Positions 1 through 10,766 of a DNA stretch of 64,000 nt are shown one piece after another (position 1 is the stretch's first letter; the number at the start of each line of letters is the position of its first letter). The position numbers and the translations under genes were made by a program. The DNA is taken from assembly GCA_030062745.1 (NCBI GenBank), contig CP099842.1:30604901-30668900 (forward strand), written 5' to 3'. A model generated the notes under the pieces. It did not search any database and was not told the DNA's origin. It saw nothing but the letters and a program-made list of their open reading frames with translations. This stretch comes from Capitulum mitella (lineage: Eukaryota > Arthropoda > Thecostraca > Pollicipedomorpha > Pollicipedidae).

Positions 1-505
1 GTTTAGAAGAGAACTGAATTTAGATAACAATGAAGTACTGCCTCTCCATCCTTACCACTTTACAGCGTGTGTTTCTGGGAAGAACTGGCTGTCTCCGGTG
101 CCGTAGGTCTGGCCAAATATGAGAACAAAGCACCAATTCCTTCCCGCCGCTCCGTACTGCGGAATAGCTATGAACCAGGCTTAAAATGGAAATTTTCCTG
201 TCAGTTGAACAGCCCATTTTAGTGCGCAGCTTTTTAACATTCTGATGTGTTGAAATCTTCAATCAATCGACAAAGTCGGGTGTTAGGTTGTAAATTCTAA
301 ACATACTGACTTTCACGTGGTTCCAAAATATAGACAACGTGTGATTTTGTACAGAAGCAAAAATTTTAGAGACTAAAGAAATATAAAATGTAAAAACATG
401 GAGATAACCAACAAGTTGCAATTATATTTCCAGCCTAATGTACACAAATTCCGTGACCTTCAAGTCGTTCATTTAACCCCACAGTGGAAGGGGGTTTCGC
501 ACTAA
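1..505. other. gene-free flank
   Basis: I see no coding sequence with recognisable protein features here. The short open frames have no start context or splice sites that would support an exon. At 474-505 a G-rich stretch after a TTAA resembles the end of the adjacent transposon and may be a partial duplication of its terminus. Confidence 0.5.
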
Positions 506-1801
506 CGCGCACTGGAAGGGGGGTCTAAAAGTGCCCCCCCTTCGATCCCGGAAAGGGAAGAGCTAGAGACATTAAATTTTATGGACAGGGTAAGCTATAA
601 CGATTTACAATGTGTGCAATTTTCATGACCCTAGGTCGATATCTTCAAGGTCAAATAGGGTGAAAAACATCAACTTTGGACACTTTTCGGTCCGTACAGG
701 CCATTCCGTACAACTTTTCGAACGGAACGGGAAAAGGGTGTTCGTTTGGCCGTTGAAACGTGGAATACCACAACTCCCATTCATCTGGCGTCTTGACTGA
801 GGATTTTGGGTCAAGGTCATGTCAGGTCATTGACCTATGGCGTCATTTTTTAATCTTTTGCAGATCAGATTTCGAACAACATGGGACAGTTTGAGAGTAA
901 ATGAGGCACAACATGTATGTTTTGGCGTATTTGCAGTGAAGGTAGCCAACATCGGTACATTTAGCCACTTCCAGGGTTTATATTTATGTATGTATGTATA
1001 TGTATATATGTATATACATGTGAGTATCAATGTACCAGACGTGTTTTATTACGGTCTTTGAATGCATATTTCATACAAATCGACATATTGCAAAGTTAAT
1101 CTGAACCAGGTGACAAAAAAGTTGCCCTTAACCTTTGATGCCCTTGACCTGAAATGACTCTCGTATATATGTATGCGTATCCATGTGCGCACACCTGTTT
1201 TTATTAGGGCCTTTGAATGCATATTTCATACAAATCGACATGTCGCAGAACAAATCTGTGCCAAGTCACAAGATATTTGACCTTGACCTTTAATGACCTT
1301 GACGTTCACTGACCTTGGTATATGTAAGCGTATCAGTGTGCGCACACATGTTTTATTAGGGTCTCTGAATGCATGTTTCATACATACTGACATGCTGCAA
1401 AGCAAATCTGGATCACGTCACAAGCTGTTTGACCTTGACCTTAGATGACCTTGACCCTTATTGTCCCTCGCTATGGTCTTGGTACATCCATTACTTATGC
1501 CCGAATGACATCGCCTGATTGTGTTCACACGGTACTCCCAAGTAGAACGCTGGTTCTTTCACAAAGCTCCCATTCGTCAGCGACAACTGTCGCTTTCGTC
1601 ATGTTTGCCTGACTTCAAATGTTTGAAACTTCAAAAGATTTCCGGACGATTTCCGATTTTTCTGCGTCATTCGACGAGTTATTCAATTGCCATGAATGTC
1701 ACAAAGTAGCAGCAACCAGCTCCGATCCATTCTCGAGATATTCAGGAAAAACAGGTGGGGGGGGGGGGGGGCACAAAAAGGCCCTCTTTCCAGTGCGCGT
1801 G
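506..1801. mobile_element. TTAA-type non-autonomous element, family F
   Basis: The two ends are inverted copies. The left reads CGCGCACTGGAAGGGGGG and the right, read inward from its TTAA (1802-1805), reads CACGCGCACTGGAAAG. Both are followed by a run ending AAGTGCCCCCCC or TTGTGCCCCCCC. The left flank is CTAA, one change from TTAA. The interior (about 1.3 kb) has no transposase; it holds three ~170 bp direct repeats rich in TGACCT. TTAA target duplication and short CC-beginning ends are known for piggyBac-type elements. The assignment to that superfamily is inference. Confidence 0.65.
985..1475. repeat. three ~170 bp tandem repeats inside family F
   Basis: Each unit runs from a (TATG)n-like start through GTTTTATTA, GGGTCTTTGAATGCAT and TTTCATACA to a TGACCTTGACCT block. 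Units begin near 985, 1150 and 1315. The second and third units keep the sequence TTTGACCTTGACCTT; the first is degraded. Confidence 0.7.
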
Positions 1802-1805
1802 TTAA

Positions 1806-2317
1806 AGCAGTTGTACATCACACAAAGCATACATCACTGTGGCACTCCCTATCCTACTTTTTTCTTTTTGTCTCAGCAAAGCATCACTTGCCGCAAGTCG
1901 TAAACGTCCCAACCTCTCGTACCGGTTGCTGCGTGGCAACATTTCATTGTCGAGCTCGAAAGTAAATATGTTCCTTTTTAAGTACGAGTGGTTACCCAAC
2001 CATGTACGTATAACTCATCCATTCCAGGATCCCAAGAACATGGCATGCCAACAATGAAGTCTCATTGGCATTCCAGCCCATTCGGTCTGCATGCGCACAT
2101 GTCTGTCAAGACAGCCCACGCTCAGCCCAGTCAGCCCGCTCAGTCCAAACACGAGACACCTTCAAAATCGCCCAAAACGCGTCAATAAATAGATGTTTGC
2201 TAACTGAGCTCATTGACACCATCAGACGTCCATCGCATCTATTACTTTGCACTCCAGAGCACAAAACACAAATCACCACAAAATGCCGCGGAGACAAATG
2301 TACTTAAAACTCCAACA
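1806..2317. other. unannotated DNA
   Basis: Open frames exist on both strands but none shows a recognisable domain, start context or splice pair. I see nothing supportable here. Confidence 0.4.
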
Positions 2318-3330
2318 GATAGGTACTCGAAATGTTCGTCTTGTGCCGCTGAGTCCAAACTTAGTGCATGCAAAACTTTCGGTTCGTAACTTTCTGATTT
2401 AATGCGAAACGAAACCGTTTTTTACCCTATGCTTTATTTCCTATTGGATTTAACATAGGACCCTATGGAACTGCTTTCGGCAGACCCCTTCGATTTCGCC
2501 CTGTTCTGCACTGGTACCCAGAACCACAATACACATGAAACCATCGCCAGAACTCCATCGCATTGATGTCCACATGGTCAAACAGGGCTCCATAATGTAT
2601 ACGTCAAGAACACTTTTTAATGTTATTCCAAATCGTGACAAACATGCACTCAGAATGTTAGTCTTCTGCCGCTGAGTCCAAACATGGCACATCGGTAACA
2701 TTTAGGTGGTAATTTTTTTGAGTTATCGCGAAACGAAACCGTTTTTCTACCCTATGCTTTATTTCTCATTGGATTTAACATGGGACCCTGGGGAAGTGAT
2801 TTCGGCGGACCCCTTCGATTTCGCCAATTTTTTCTGTAGTGCTACCTAGAACCGCAATACACATGAAACCATGACCAGAACTCCATCGCATTGATATCCA
2901 CACGGTCAAATCGGGCTCCAAAAAATATACGTCAAAACCGCATTTCTTAATAGTATTCGAAACCGGGTTAAATAGGTTCTAAAAAATGTTCGTCTTGTGC
3001 CGCTGAGTCCAAAAACAGTGCATGCAAAACTTTTGGCTTGTAACTTTTTTATTTATTGCGGAACGAAACCGTTTTTCTACCCTATGCTTTATTTCCCCGT
3101 TGGATTTAACATTGGACCCTATGAAACTGATTTTTTCGGACCCCTTCGATTTTGCCAGTGTCTTCTGTACTGGTATCCAAAATTGCAATACACATGAAAC
3201 CATCAACAGAACTCAACTGCATTGAAATTCACACGGTAAAACTGGGCTCCAAAGAAAAAGGTGAAAACCACACTTTCACAGTTCTTTTCAAACCGGCTCA
3301 AGCCATGACAGAAAACGTGTTAACAGCAGA
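2318..3330. repeat. three ~330 bp tandem units, left arm
   Basis: The phrase TGCCGCTGAGTCCAAA recurs near 2345, 2668 and 2998. Each time it is followed by a conserved CCTATGCTTTATTTC, a TTGGATTTAACAT and a CCCCTTCGATTT block, so the period is 323-330 bp. The TTTAACAT core within each unit contains TTAA. Confidence 0.8.
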
Positions 3331-3459
3331 CAATTTTATTCCTGTCGGCGATCAGGGACGGCCAGATCGGCAGCACGGCCATCGATAAGGTGCCGACAGC
3401 GTTCAGCAGCACCAACGAACCAGAACGAACAGAACCAGCAGAACTTATCCACCTCTAAG

Positions 3460-4031
3460 GTACTCCGGGTCACCCGTCACGAAACACCATCAAAGTATAC
3501 ACAAGTGTCGCCACTGAGGAGAGCCAGGCTGCGCGGCACGAAGGCGCGCTCAGGTCATCAGAAATTGTTACCGTCGATGCCGTTCACTAAAGAGCGGTCC
3601 GCACCGCACACAAGGTTCTTAAAACGCCCCGTAGGCTGGTCCAAGTGCACTACGTATCTGGTGCCGACGCCGTCCGCGCTGAACAGCTTCTCCAGCCTCT
3701 GACGAAACTTGTCGACGCCAACAGCGCCGATGAAGGCCACCCGTCCGAGCTCCCCCAGAACCCGGCAGTACCGGCGAGTGGTGTTCACCGCCGAGCCGCC
3801 CGGACAGAACGACACCTGGCCGCTGCCGAACACCTCGAACAGCGGCTTCTGCTGCTGGTTGGTCTCAGTCTGGTCGTCGGTCCACAGGCCACACTTGCTC
3901 GGTAGTTCGCTACTGTTCACATTCAGCACGATGTTTAGCAACGGGTTGCCGAAGCAAAGCAGACGGTGGCGATCTCGCCCATTACGGGGCCGCGGCACCA
4001 GGGCCGCGCGCACAGCTGGAAAGAAACGCAT
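3460..4031 (-). pseudogene. ADK: adenosine kinase N-terminal fragment, left arm
   Basis: Adenosine kinase (PfkB family) phosphorylates adenosine to AMP. The frame from 4031 to 3558 contains CFGNPLLN (family MGNPLLD, start of the substrate site), CPGGSAVNTTR (family GGSTQNS), GAVGVDKFRQRLEKLF (family GCIGIDKFGEIL), QPTGRF (family QPTGTC) and ADRSLV (family DNRSLI), in the right order. It stops after about 157 codons, where the family has about 345. A stop right after the NNF residues is followed in another frame by about 30 codons still resembling the family. The ATP-binding C-terminal half with the DTNGAGD motif is absent. No introns are visible across a region split in animal ADK genes, so this may be a captured or retrocopied fragment. 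Confidence 0.75.
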
Positions 4032-4141
4032 AATAAGACGACGATTCTCCAGAAAGTCTTGGCTTGATTCTACTTAATCAGCGCAGCAAGCTCCAGCTGA
4101 CGACAGCGGCGTTACCGGCACGTTATTGTCACGACTACAGC

Positions 4142-6416
4142 GGTGTCGTCACTGTCACGTCTCTCAGGCCCTGGTGATGCTTGACACCGCTGCGGATTTA
4201 ACATAGGATCCTATGAACGCGCGGCTAACACCGCTGCATCCGTACCAGGAATCTAGAACGTGCCGGAGGTTCCACTGCAGCCGCGCCGGGCTGCAGCGGA
4301 TTTTTCGTTACTATTTATCAAATAAAAAACTGCATTTGCACAAAATTGCAAATTTACAAAAACTGCATTGTATATATATAGATATATACCTATACATGTG
4401 GAAAAAACGCATTTTTTTATTTCATGAACAGTAACAAGAAATCTTTTAACTTTCCATTAGTCAAAACATTGTGGACTAAATCTGTTAAGAAAACCACATT
4501 CTGGGGAAAGTTAGGTTGTCGGGCCCTCGGCTCGATCCCCCCCCCCCCCCATCATTTACAGAAATCGATGTTCCTGCATAAGGACAGGGGAAAGGAAAGC
4601 TTTAAAAGTTGGGGGAAAACGATCTTTTTTCGCATATTTCTTTTCTTGGAGCACCATAGGACTAATGCTAAATATTCCCAAAATTTGAGGGGGGGGGCAG
4701 CTGCCACCTCCCCATGCCTCCCTTTTCCTACACGCGCTTGGATATGGGCTATAATGCGTCCTTGCGCACTCTGATCTATGAAAGGAAAAGTGAAGCCACG
4801 AAAGCACCAACATCATGCCTTTGCTCTGCAGTGATGAACAGCACTATATTTGTATAGCCTGACAACAGAAAGCAGCCATGCCATGAAAACGGCATGGAAA
4901 TTGGTTAGGGGGCGGGCTGGGAGCAGAGGCCCCCTTGCTTTGGGGGAATGGTAGCAGTGCACCTTGACTACCTCAAATTAGGAAAATTTAGCGTTAACCC
5001 AGCGAAGCTTGCCAGACCCACCGAAAAAGTTTGTCCATTAAGCTTTCGGAAGTTTCGAGCAGCTGGCCTTGCAACACGAAGACTTTTATTGTTTCCTTTT
5101 GTCACCAAGAGATGACTATCGAGTGGGACATTTCAAAAGTGGGGGTTTTATACACCCGATTGGGTACCACACTTTTGAAGGTTTTAAGCAACCAGGTTGT
5201 TTGTAATGGCAAAAGATATGGCGTCCTCTTTGATTTTACCTGGCCTCAGCATCATGCTATGCACTCAGGTCACTTACCACAGCCCCTCACACGACGGACA
5301 AGTATTAGGCACAGTGGCACTGACATGCCCAGTCAGCAGAGGTAGTTAAAATAACCGGTCAGCGATTCACCAATTCTATTCCTCTTTGACTTTTTCTGGT
5401 CAGCGATTGACGAAATGATCATGTAATATAACACAGCCGAGTGGCAACATACCAGACAACAGGTAGCCATCTACAGTCTAACATATTGTAGATACTCACC
5501 ATTGACGACATTTAGCGCCTCAGTGCTCAACGAGACCACATTACCAACTGGTCAAAAATGGCCGACGAACTCCAATTCCCACGCTAGAGGGTTAAGACCA
5601 CGCTGTGTTCGGAATGCAAACCCAATGTTGGGGTAAACCGTGGGATGCGTACCCGACTTGCTTCCTAGACAGAAAGAATGTCATACCATACCGCAAGCGG
5701 GTTCTAAGTTTCTCGCCTTCCGCAAGAGGAGCTGCAAGCGTTTCGGTCACGTGATGTCTCGTGATCGTTTGAAGGTCAGAAGAACGGTTACTGGTTCGCA
5801 CCTGTCAGATCGGTTTAATCTGAAACCATGAAGTCAATGGAGAGGCATAACAGGCGACCTTTTTAGTCGACATTCTTCCAAATTGTTTTCAGTGTAGGAC
5901 AGCATCAAATGCCTGCATTGAGTCCTGGTTCAAGACCACCAAGAACCAGCTCATGCAGACGAGGAGGCGATTGCAGCCCGGCGATTTCGTCGAGCTTCTA
6001 TTGCAAGATAGCTCGTCGTAGACATAAAAGGAAGATGGCAAGTGACATGGATAATGTGAAGGAGCAATGGAAAGCCAGAAAAATGAACAGAGAAACTCCA
6101 CATACCACCAGAAAGGTCATCTACTGCCTCAATACTCTGCAAGGAGCCAGATCACGTCAGCCGAAACTCCAGCCAAGACTCCAGCCAAGACTCCAGCCAG
6201 GAATGCAGCCAAGACTCCATCCGAGACTTTGGCTGAGACTCTGGCCGAGACTCCAGCCTGAGACTCCGGCTGAGATTCCCGCCAAGATCCCGGATGAGAC
6301 TCCAGTCAAGACTCTGGCCGAGACTCCAACGGAGACAAGGAACCAGAGCATCACTCCAATTGGCCACAGCTCCACAAGACAATACTCGTTATTGTCGTAC
6401 TGCCAGCACGTTATTG
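4142..6416. other. unique centre between inverted arms
   Basis: No recognisable gene. The segment at 4660-4780 (CTAATGCTAAAT, CCCAAAATTTGAGGGGG, then a C-rich run) resembles 20260-20330, so it is part of a G-tract repeat family. At 4378-4400 there is a short TATA-rich microsatellite. Confidence 0.5.
6155..6335. repeat. 12 bp-period minisatellite (GAGACTCCAGCC type)
   Basis: Degenerate tandem copies of a 12 bp unit, with occasional 15 bp steps, open in more than one frame. One frame reads as E/K-T-P-A repeats. Because several frames are open at once, the open frames follow from periodicity and do not show that the repeat is translated. Confidence 0.75.
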
Positions 6417-6548
6417 TCGTAGTCGTGACAATAACGTACCGATAACGCCGATGCAGTCAGTTTGAGCTTGCTGAACTGATCAAGCAGAATCAAGCCAGGA
6501 CTTTCTGGAGAATCGCCGTCTTATCATGCGTTTCTTTCCAGCTGTGAG

Positions 6549-7110
6549 GTGGCCCTGGTGCCGCAGCCCCATAATCGGCGAGATCGCCACCGTCTGCTTT
6601 GCTTCGGCAACCCGCTGCTAAACATGGTGCTGAATGTGAACAGTAGCGAACTACCGAGCAGGTGTGGCCTGTGGACTGACGACCAGACTGAGACCAACCA
6701 GCAGCAGAAGCCGCTGTTCGAGGTGTTCGGCAGCGGCCAGGTGTCGTTCTGTCCGGGCGGCTCGGCGGTGAACACCACTCGCCGGTACTGCCGGGTTCTG
6801 GGGGAGCTAGGACGGGTGGCCTCCATCGGCGCTGTTGACGTCGACAAGTCCCGTCAGAGGCTGGAGAAGCTGTTCAGCGCGGACGGCGTCGGCACCAGAT
6901 ACGTAGTGAACTTGGGCCAGCCCACGGGGCGTTTTAAGAACCTTGTGTGCGGTGCGGACCGCTCTTTAGTGAACGGCATCGACGGTAACAATTTCTGATG
7001 ACCTGAGCGCGCCTTCGTGCCGCACAGCCTGGCTCTCGTCAGTAGCGACACTTGTGTATACTTTGATGGTGTTTCGTAACGGGTGACCCAGAGTACCTTA
7101 GAGGTGGATA
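6549..7110 (+). pseudogene. ADK: adenosine kinase N-terminal fragment, right arm
   Basis: This is the inverted partner of the left-arm fragment. CFGNPLLN, CPGGSAVNTTR, LGELGRVA, QPTGRF and ADRSLV are kept. Two family residues seen in the left arm are changed: the GAVGVDKF block reads GAVDVDKS here. The frame stops at 6996-6998 after NNF. From about 7005 the next frame resembles the following part of the enzyme (LALVSSDTCVYFDGVS) before another stop. Both arms share the stop after NNF, so the fragment was already broken when the arms duplicated. It is not expected to make active enzyme. Confidence 0.75.
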
Positions 7111-7229
7111 AGTTACTGCTGGTTCTGTTCGTTCTGGCTCGTTGGTGCTACTGAACGTTGTCGGCACCTTATCGATGGCCGTGCTGCCGATCTGGCCGTC
7201 CCTGATCGCCGACAGGAATAAAATTGTCT

Positions 7230-8372
7230 GCTGTTAACACGTTTTCTGTCATGGCTTGAGCCGGTTTGGAAAGAACTGTGAAAGTGTGGTTTTCACCTTT
7301 TTCTTTGGAGCCCAGTTTTACCGTGTGAATTTCAATGCAGTTGAGTTCTGTTGATGGTTTCATGTGTATTGCAATTTTGGATACCAGTACAGAAGTTATT
7401 GGCGAAATCGAAGGGGTCCGCCGAAATCAGTTTCATAGGCGTCCAATGTTAAATCAACGGGGAAATAAAGCATAGGGTAGTAAAACGTTTTCGTTTCGCA
7501 ATAAATAAAAAAGTTACAAGCCAAAAGTTTTGCATGCACTGTTTTTGGACTCGGCGGCACAAGACGAACATTTTTGGAACCTATTTAAACCGGTTTCGAA
7601 TACTATTAAGAAATGCGGTTTTGACGTGTATTTTTTGGAGCCCGATTTGACCGTGTGGATATCAATGCGATGGAGTTCTGGTCATGATTTCATGTGTATT
7701 GCGGTTCTAAGTAGCAGTACAGAAGACATTGGCGAATTCGGAGGGGTCCGCCGAAATCAGTTTCATAGGGTCCAATGTTACATCCGATGGGAAATAAAGC
7801 ATAGGACAGAAAAAACGGTTTTGTTTCGCAATAACTAAAAAAATTACCACCTAAATGTTACCGATGTGCCATTTTTGGACTCAGCGGCAGAAGACTAACA
7901 TTTTGAGTACCTGTTTGTCCCGATTTGGAATAACATTAGAAAATGTGTTCTTGACGTATACGTTTTGGAGCCCGATTTGACCGTGTGGATATCAATGCGA
8001 TGGAGTTCTGGCGATGGTTTCATGTGCATTACGGTTCTGGGTACCAGTGCAGAAGAACTGGGCGAAATCGAAGGGGTCCGCCGAAATCAGTTCCATAGGG
8101 TCCTATGTTAAATCCAATGGGAAATAAAGCATAGGGTAGAAAAACGTTTTCGTTTCGTAATAAATCAAAAAGTTACGAACCGAAAGTTTTGCATGCACTA
8201 AGTTTGGACTCAGCGGCACAAGACGAACATTTCGAGTATCTGTTTGACCTGGTTTGGAATGACATTAAAAATGTGTTTTTGAGGTATATTTTTTGGAGCC
8301 CGATTTGACCGTGTGGATATCAATGCGATGGAGTTCTGGTGATGGTTTCATGTGTATTGCGGTTTTGCGATA
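7230..8372. repeat. three to four ~330 bp tandem units, right arm
   Basis: Reverse complement of the left-arm tandem array. The conserved phrase TTTGGACTC.GCGGCA recurs near 7543, 7873 and 8203. A partial extra unit extends to about 8372, where homology to the array ends within GTGTATTGCGGTT. Confidence 0.8.
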
Positions 8373-8601
8373 TATGCAGCTGTTTAACGAGCGCTCTAAA
8401 GTATATATTTGTGAAAACCCGTTGGTTGTGCAGGTTAGCGCGCCGAGTCCATGGATCATTGAGTAAAATCACCCATCAGTCGCATATCAATGACACATCG
8501 CACCAGTTACGTGACAGAATCGCTTCCAATATTTTTGGCGCCTTTCTCCTATCAGCGGATCGTTGGGACTTCCGGACGTGGGACAGGTGTGCTGCTGACA
8601 C

Positions 8602-10505
8602 TCACAGGACCACGCACCTTGATCCTGGTATTTTGATGGCTGTATTTAAAGCTTTTTGAAGTTCTTCCAATCTTTTCTTCATTTCTGACATTTCAATTTT
8701 GGATTTGTTTGAACGTATGTAGGTATCCAAGTCTCGCTCTATATCGCACTTCATGTTTTCCAAGTAGACCAAACAGAACTTTTCATCTCCGTCTTTCAGA
8801 ATGTCGAACATTTCGACAGCGGACTGCAGACATTTCTGGTGCCTTTTCCGTAGCTCGTCTTCGGAGAGGGCTTGGTCCGCCGTTAGCGTGTTCATCGTCG
8901 ACTGGTAGTTTTGCTTGGCGTGGCATACCGCTTTCATGTTGGCCTGCGCTGCATTCTGGTTTTTAGCGTCCTTTTTGATGTCGTTGTGGAAAAGGAGCTG
9001 CCGGTAGTCGGAGTCGATGGTCTCGACAAGCTGGAATCGACTGTCTTTAGCGATGCCTTCAAAGTCGATCTTCTGCTCGTCGTAGTGCTTCAGAGCTTTT
9101 TGCTTCGCGTTACTGTGTGCCGTTTCCATTTCCTGTGGTGAAAGGTGTCCGACGCCATCACCGGACACTCCTTGCATGTTTTCTCCGTTTATTTCTTTGC
9201 AGGTCCTCACAAGGCTCATGTTGTGGCTTTCTGCATTCAGCCTCTCTGTTTCCCGTTTGATGTTGTTTGCTTGTTCGGCGAATTTGAACCACTCATCCAT
9301 CTCTTTCGTCAACTGTGTGTAGTACTTCTCTGATGTTTTCCAGTCACCCATTTTCTTTCGGTTTCTGAAGGCAGCTTCAGCCTGCCACGCGGCTTCTTTG
9401 TGGTGCCTGAAGACGTCGTGTTTGTCCAGGGAAGGCCGGTCGCCGCCAAGCACATTCTCCATGTGTTTGATGTACTGAGACTTGGACTCCTGAACTGCTG
9501 CCATGTTGTTGGCCTCCGCAGTGGCATTCAGTATGCTCATGGGCTTTGGGAGCTTGTCGCCTTTGAACAAGTCGACGTACATCTTGATGAAGTTCGCCAG
9601 GTCTCTGGCTTTTATTGGGTTTCCGGCGACGGTTTTAATGGTGAGGTTTTCCGGCGAGAGAAGGATCGGCATCAACTGCCTGAGTCCGTCCACAAACCTG
9701 GGGTCCATGTCCTCGCTTTTTCCATTGAACTTTGAGCTGGTGGCGACTGCTTGTCCCGGGTATGGCAGAAGGAACCCCCTGATGTGCGTGAAGCAGTCCC
9801 TGATGTGGTTGCGTATCTTCTGCAACTCCTTCTTTCCACTTGTTGTGGTTCCACTTGGTTGTGGAGCCTTTCGTTGACTAGTTCGTCTCCTCCCTGAGCG
9901 CCCAGTGGCAGATCGTCGATGTTCTGCCAGTCGCGCACCAGGAACATGGGTTTCTGGAACGGTGTGCCGTTCCCGTCGTCCATCGCCATTCGGCCGTACT
10001 CGGTGAAGAGCTGCAGGTGTTCCAGGTCGTCGTCCTGCAGGTTTCCCATCAAGTTGAAGACCTGCAGAGAGCTGAGGAGTGTGCTCAGAGCGAACACGGT
10101 GGCCGACTCGTGCATCGTCGACTGGTTGTCGAACGTGTCCTGCGTGTCCATGAGCAGGATAATGGCTTCGTCCCCGGACGGCAGTGTCACTGGGAAAGGG
10201 CTCGACCACATCAGGATGCCGGTGGTGTGTTGTTTGTGCCCACTCTTCCATGGGAAGCCGGCGCTGTCCGAATGTTTGGTGCCTATCCAGTCTTCTTTAC
10301 CGGATGCCGTCAGATAGCGGAGCATCATGTCCAACAGAAAGGACTTGCCTTTTCGGAACGCGCCCGCCACAGGTATCAAAACGACGGGCTTGTCGATGAC
10401 GTCATTCTGTAGAAGGATGGAACCGAGGTTGTCGCTGTGGACAGTGAAGTGTCCATCGTTTCCCACGCTCAGTATCTGCCTCGCTTCTGCCATGTCGTCA
10501 GACAT
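8602..10505 (-). pseudogene. atlastin/GBP-like prenylated GTPase, copy 1 (frameshifted)
   Basis: Dynamin-superfamily GTPase of the atlastin/guanylate-binding type. The chosen ATG (10503-10505) follows an acceptor-like TTTTATTTTACAG, so an upstream untranslated exon is likely. The G domain (about residues 1-300) has the P-loop GAFRKGKS, the switch HTTGI, the FTEYGRMAM segment and the guanine-specificity RDW. The G3 motif reads DTQD where atlastins have DTQG. Three ~85-residue helix-bundle modules follow, then a C-terminal CVVL CaaX box that predicts geranylgeranylation. No atlastin-type membrane hairpin is visible. A 14 bp tandem duplication near 9838-9868 shifts the frame after LVNERLH, so the G domain and the rest lie in different frames. 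Total length would be about 630 codons (atlastins about 550, GBPs about 590). No intron interrupts the body. It is probably inactive unless the lesion is an assembly error. Confidence 0.85.
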
Positions 10506-10762
10506 CTGTAAAATAAAAGAATCAGCGGTCAGTTACCACGTCTAGCAGTAGCTGAGGTCATGAGCAGTGAGGTACGATCTTGTGGATTAGCATATTTGAA
10601 CCTTGCCAATTGCCATTCTTAAATCCCTGGTCGTGCGATCATACTTCATCCACTTGTAATTCAGCCCTGTCTCCGTTGCCGTCCAGTTACCTTTCTTTTG
10701 TTTCAATGTGTGTGTTCACGCATGAAAATGTTTCGGAAGTGCACGTTTTAGCGAACTCTTTT
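10506..10762. promoter_or_regulatory. 5' intron end or upstream region of GTPase copy 1
   Basis: Conserved between the two arms (compare 48543-48795). The acceptor-like tract directly before the ATG suggests this is the end of a 5' untranslated intron. No TATA box or initiator can be singled out. In arm 1 only, an AGGTCA-rich element lies immediately upstream. Confidence 0.4.
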
Positions 10763-10766
10763 TTAA

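Larger units (their letters stand above)
2318..8372. mobile_element. composite inverted-repeat unit carrying an adenosine kinase fragment
   Basis: Two arms, about 2318-4141 and 6417-8372, are reverse complements at high identity. Each holds, from outside in, roughly three ~330 bp tandem units and an adenosine kinase-like fragment. A 2.3 kb unique centre separates them. The right arm runs about 140 bp further out, adding part of a fourth tandem unit, and abuts the start of the GTPase-bearing duplication at 8.4 kb. The shape resembles a foldback-type element with captured host sequence, but I find no transposase or clear target-site duplication, so a simple inverted duplication is equally possible. 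Confidence 0.6.

Noticed and set aside
2335..3020. Regularly spaced identical phrases suggesting a CRISPR-like array
   Set aside because: The whole ~330 bp unit is repeated, not a short repeat with unique spacers, and the DNA is eukaryotic.
6067..6445. ETPA/KTPA-repeat open frames
   Set aside because: Several frames on both strands are open because of the 12 bp period. No start context or conserved flanking sequence supports translation.
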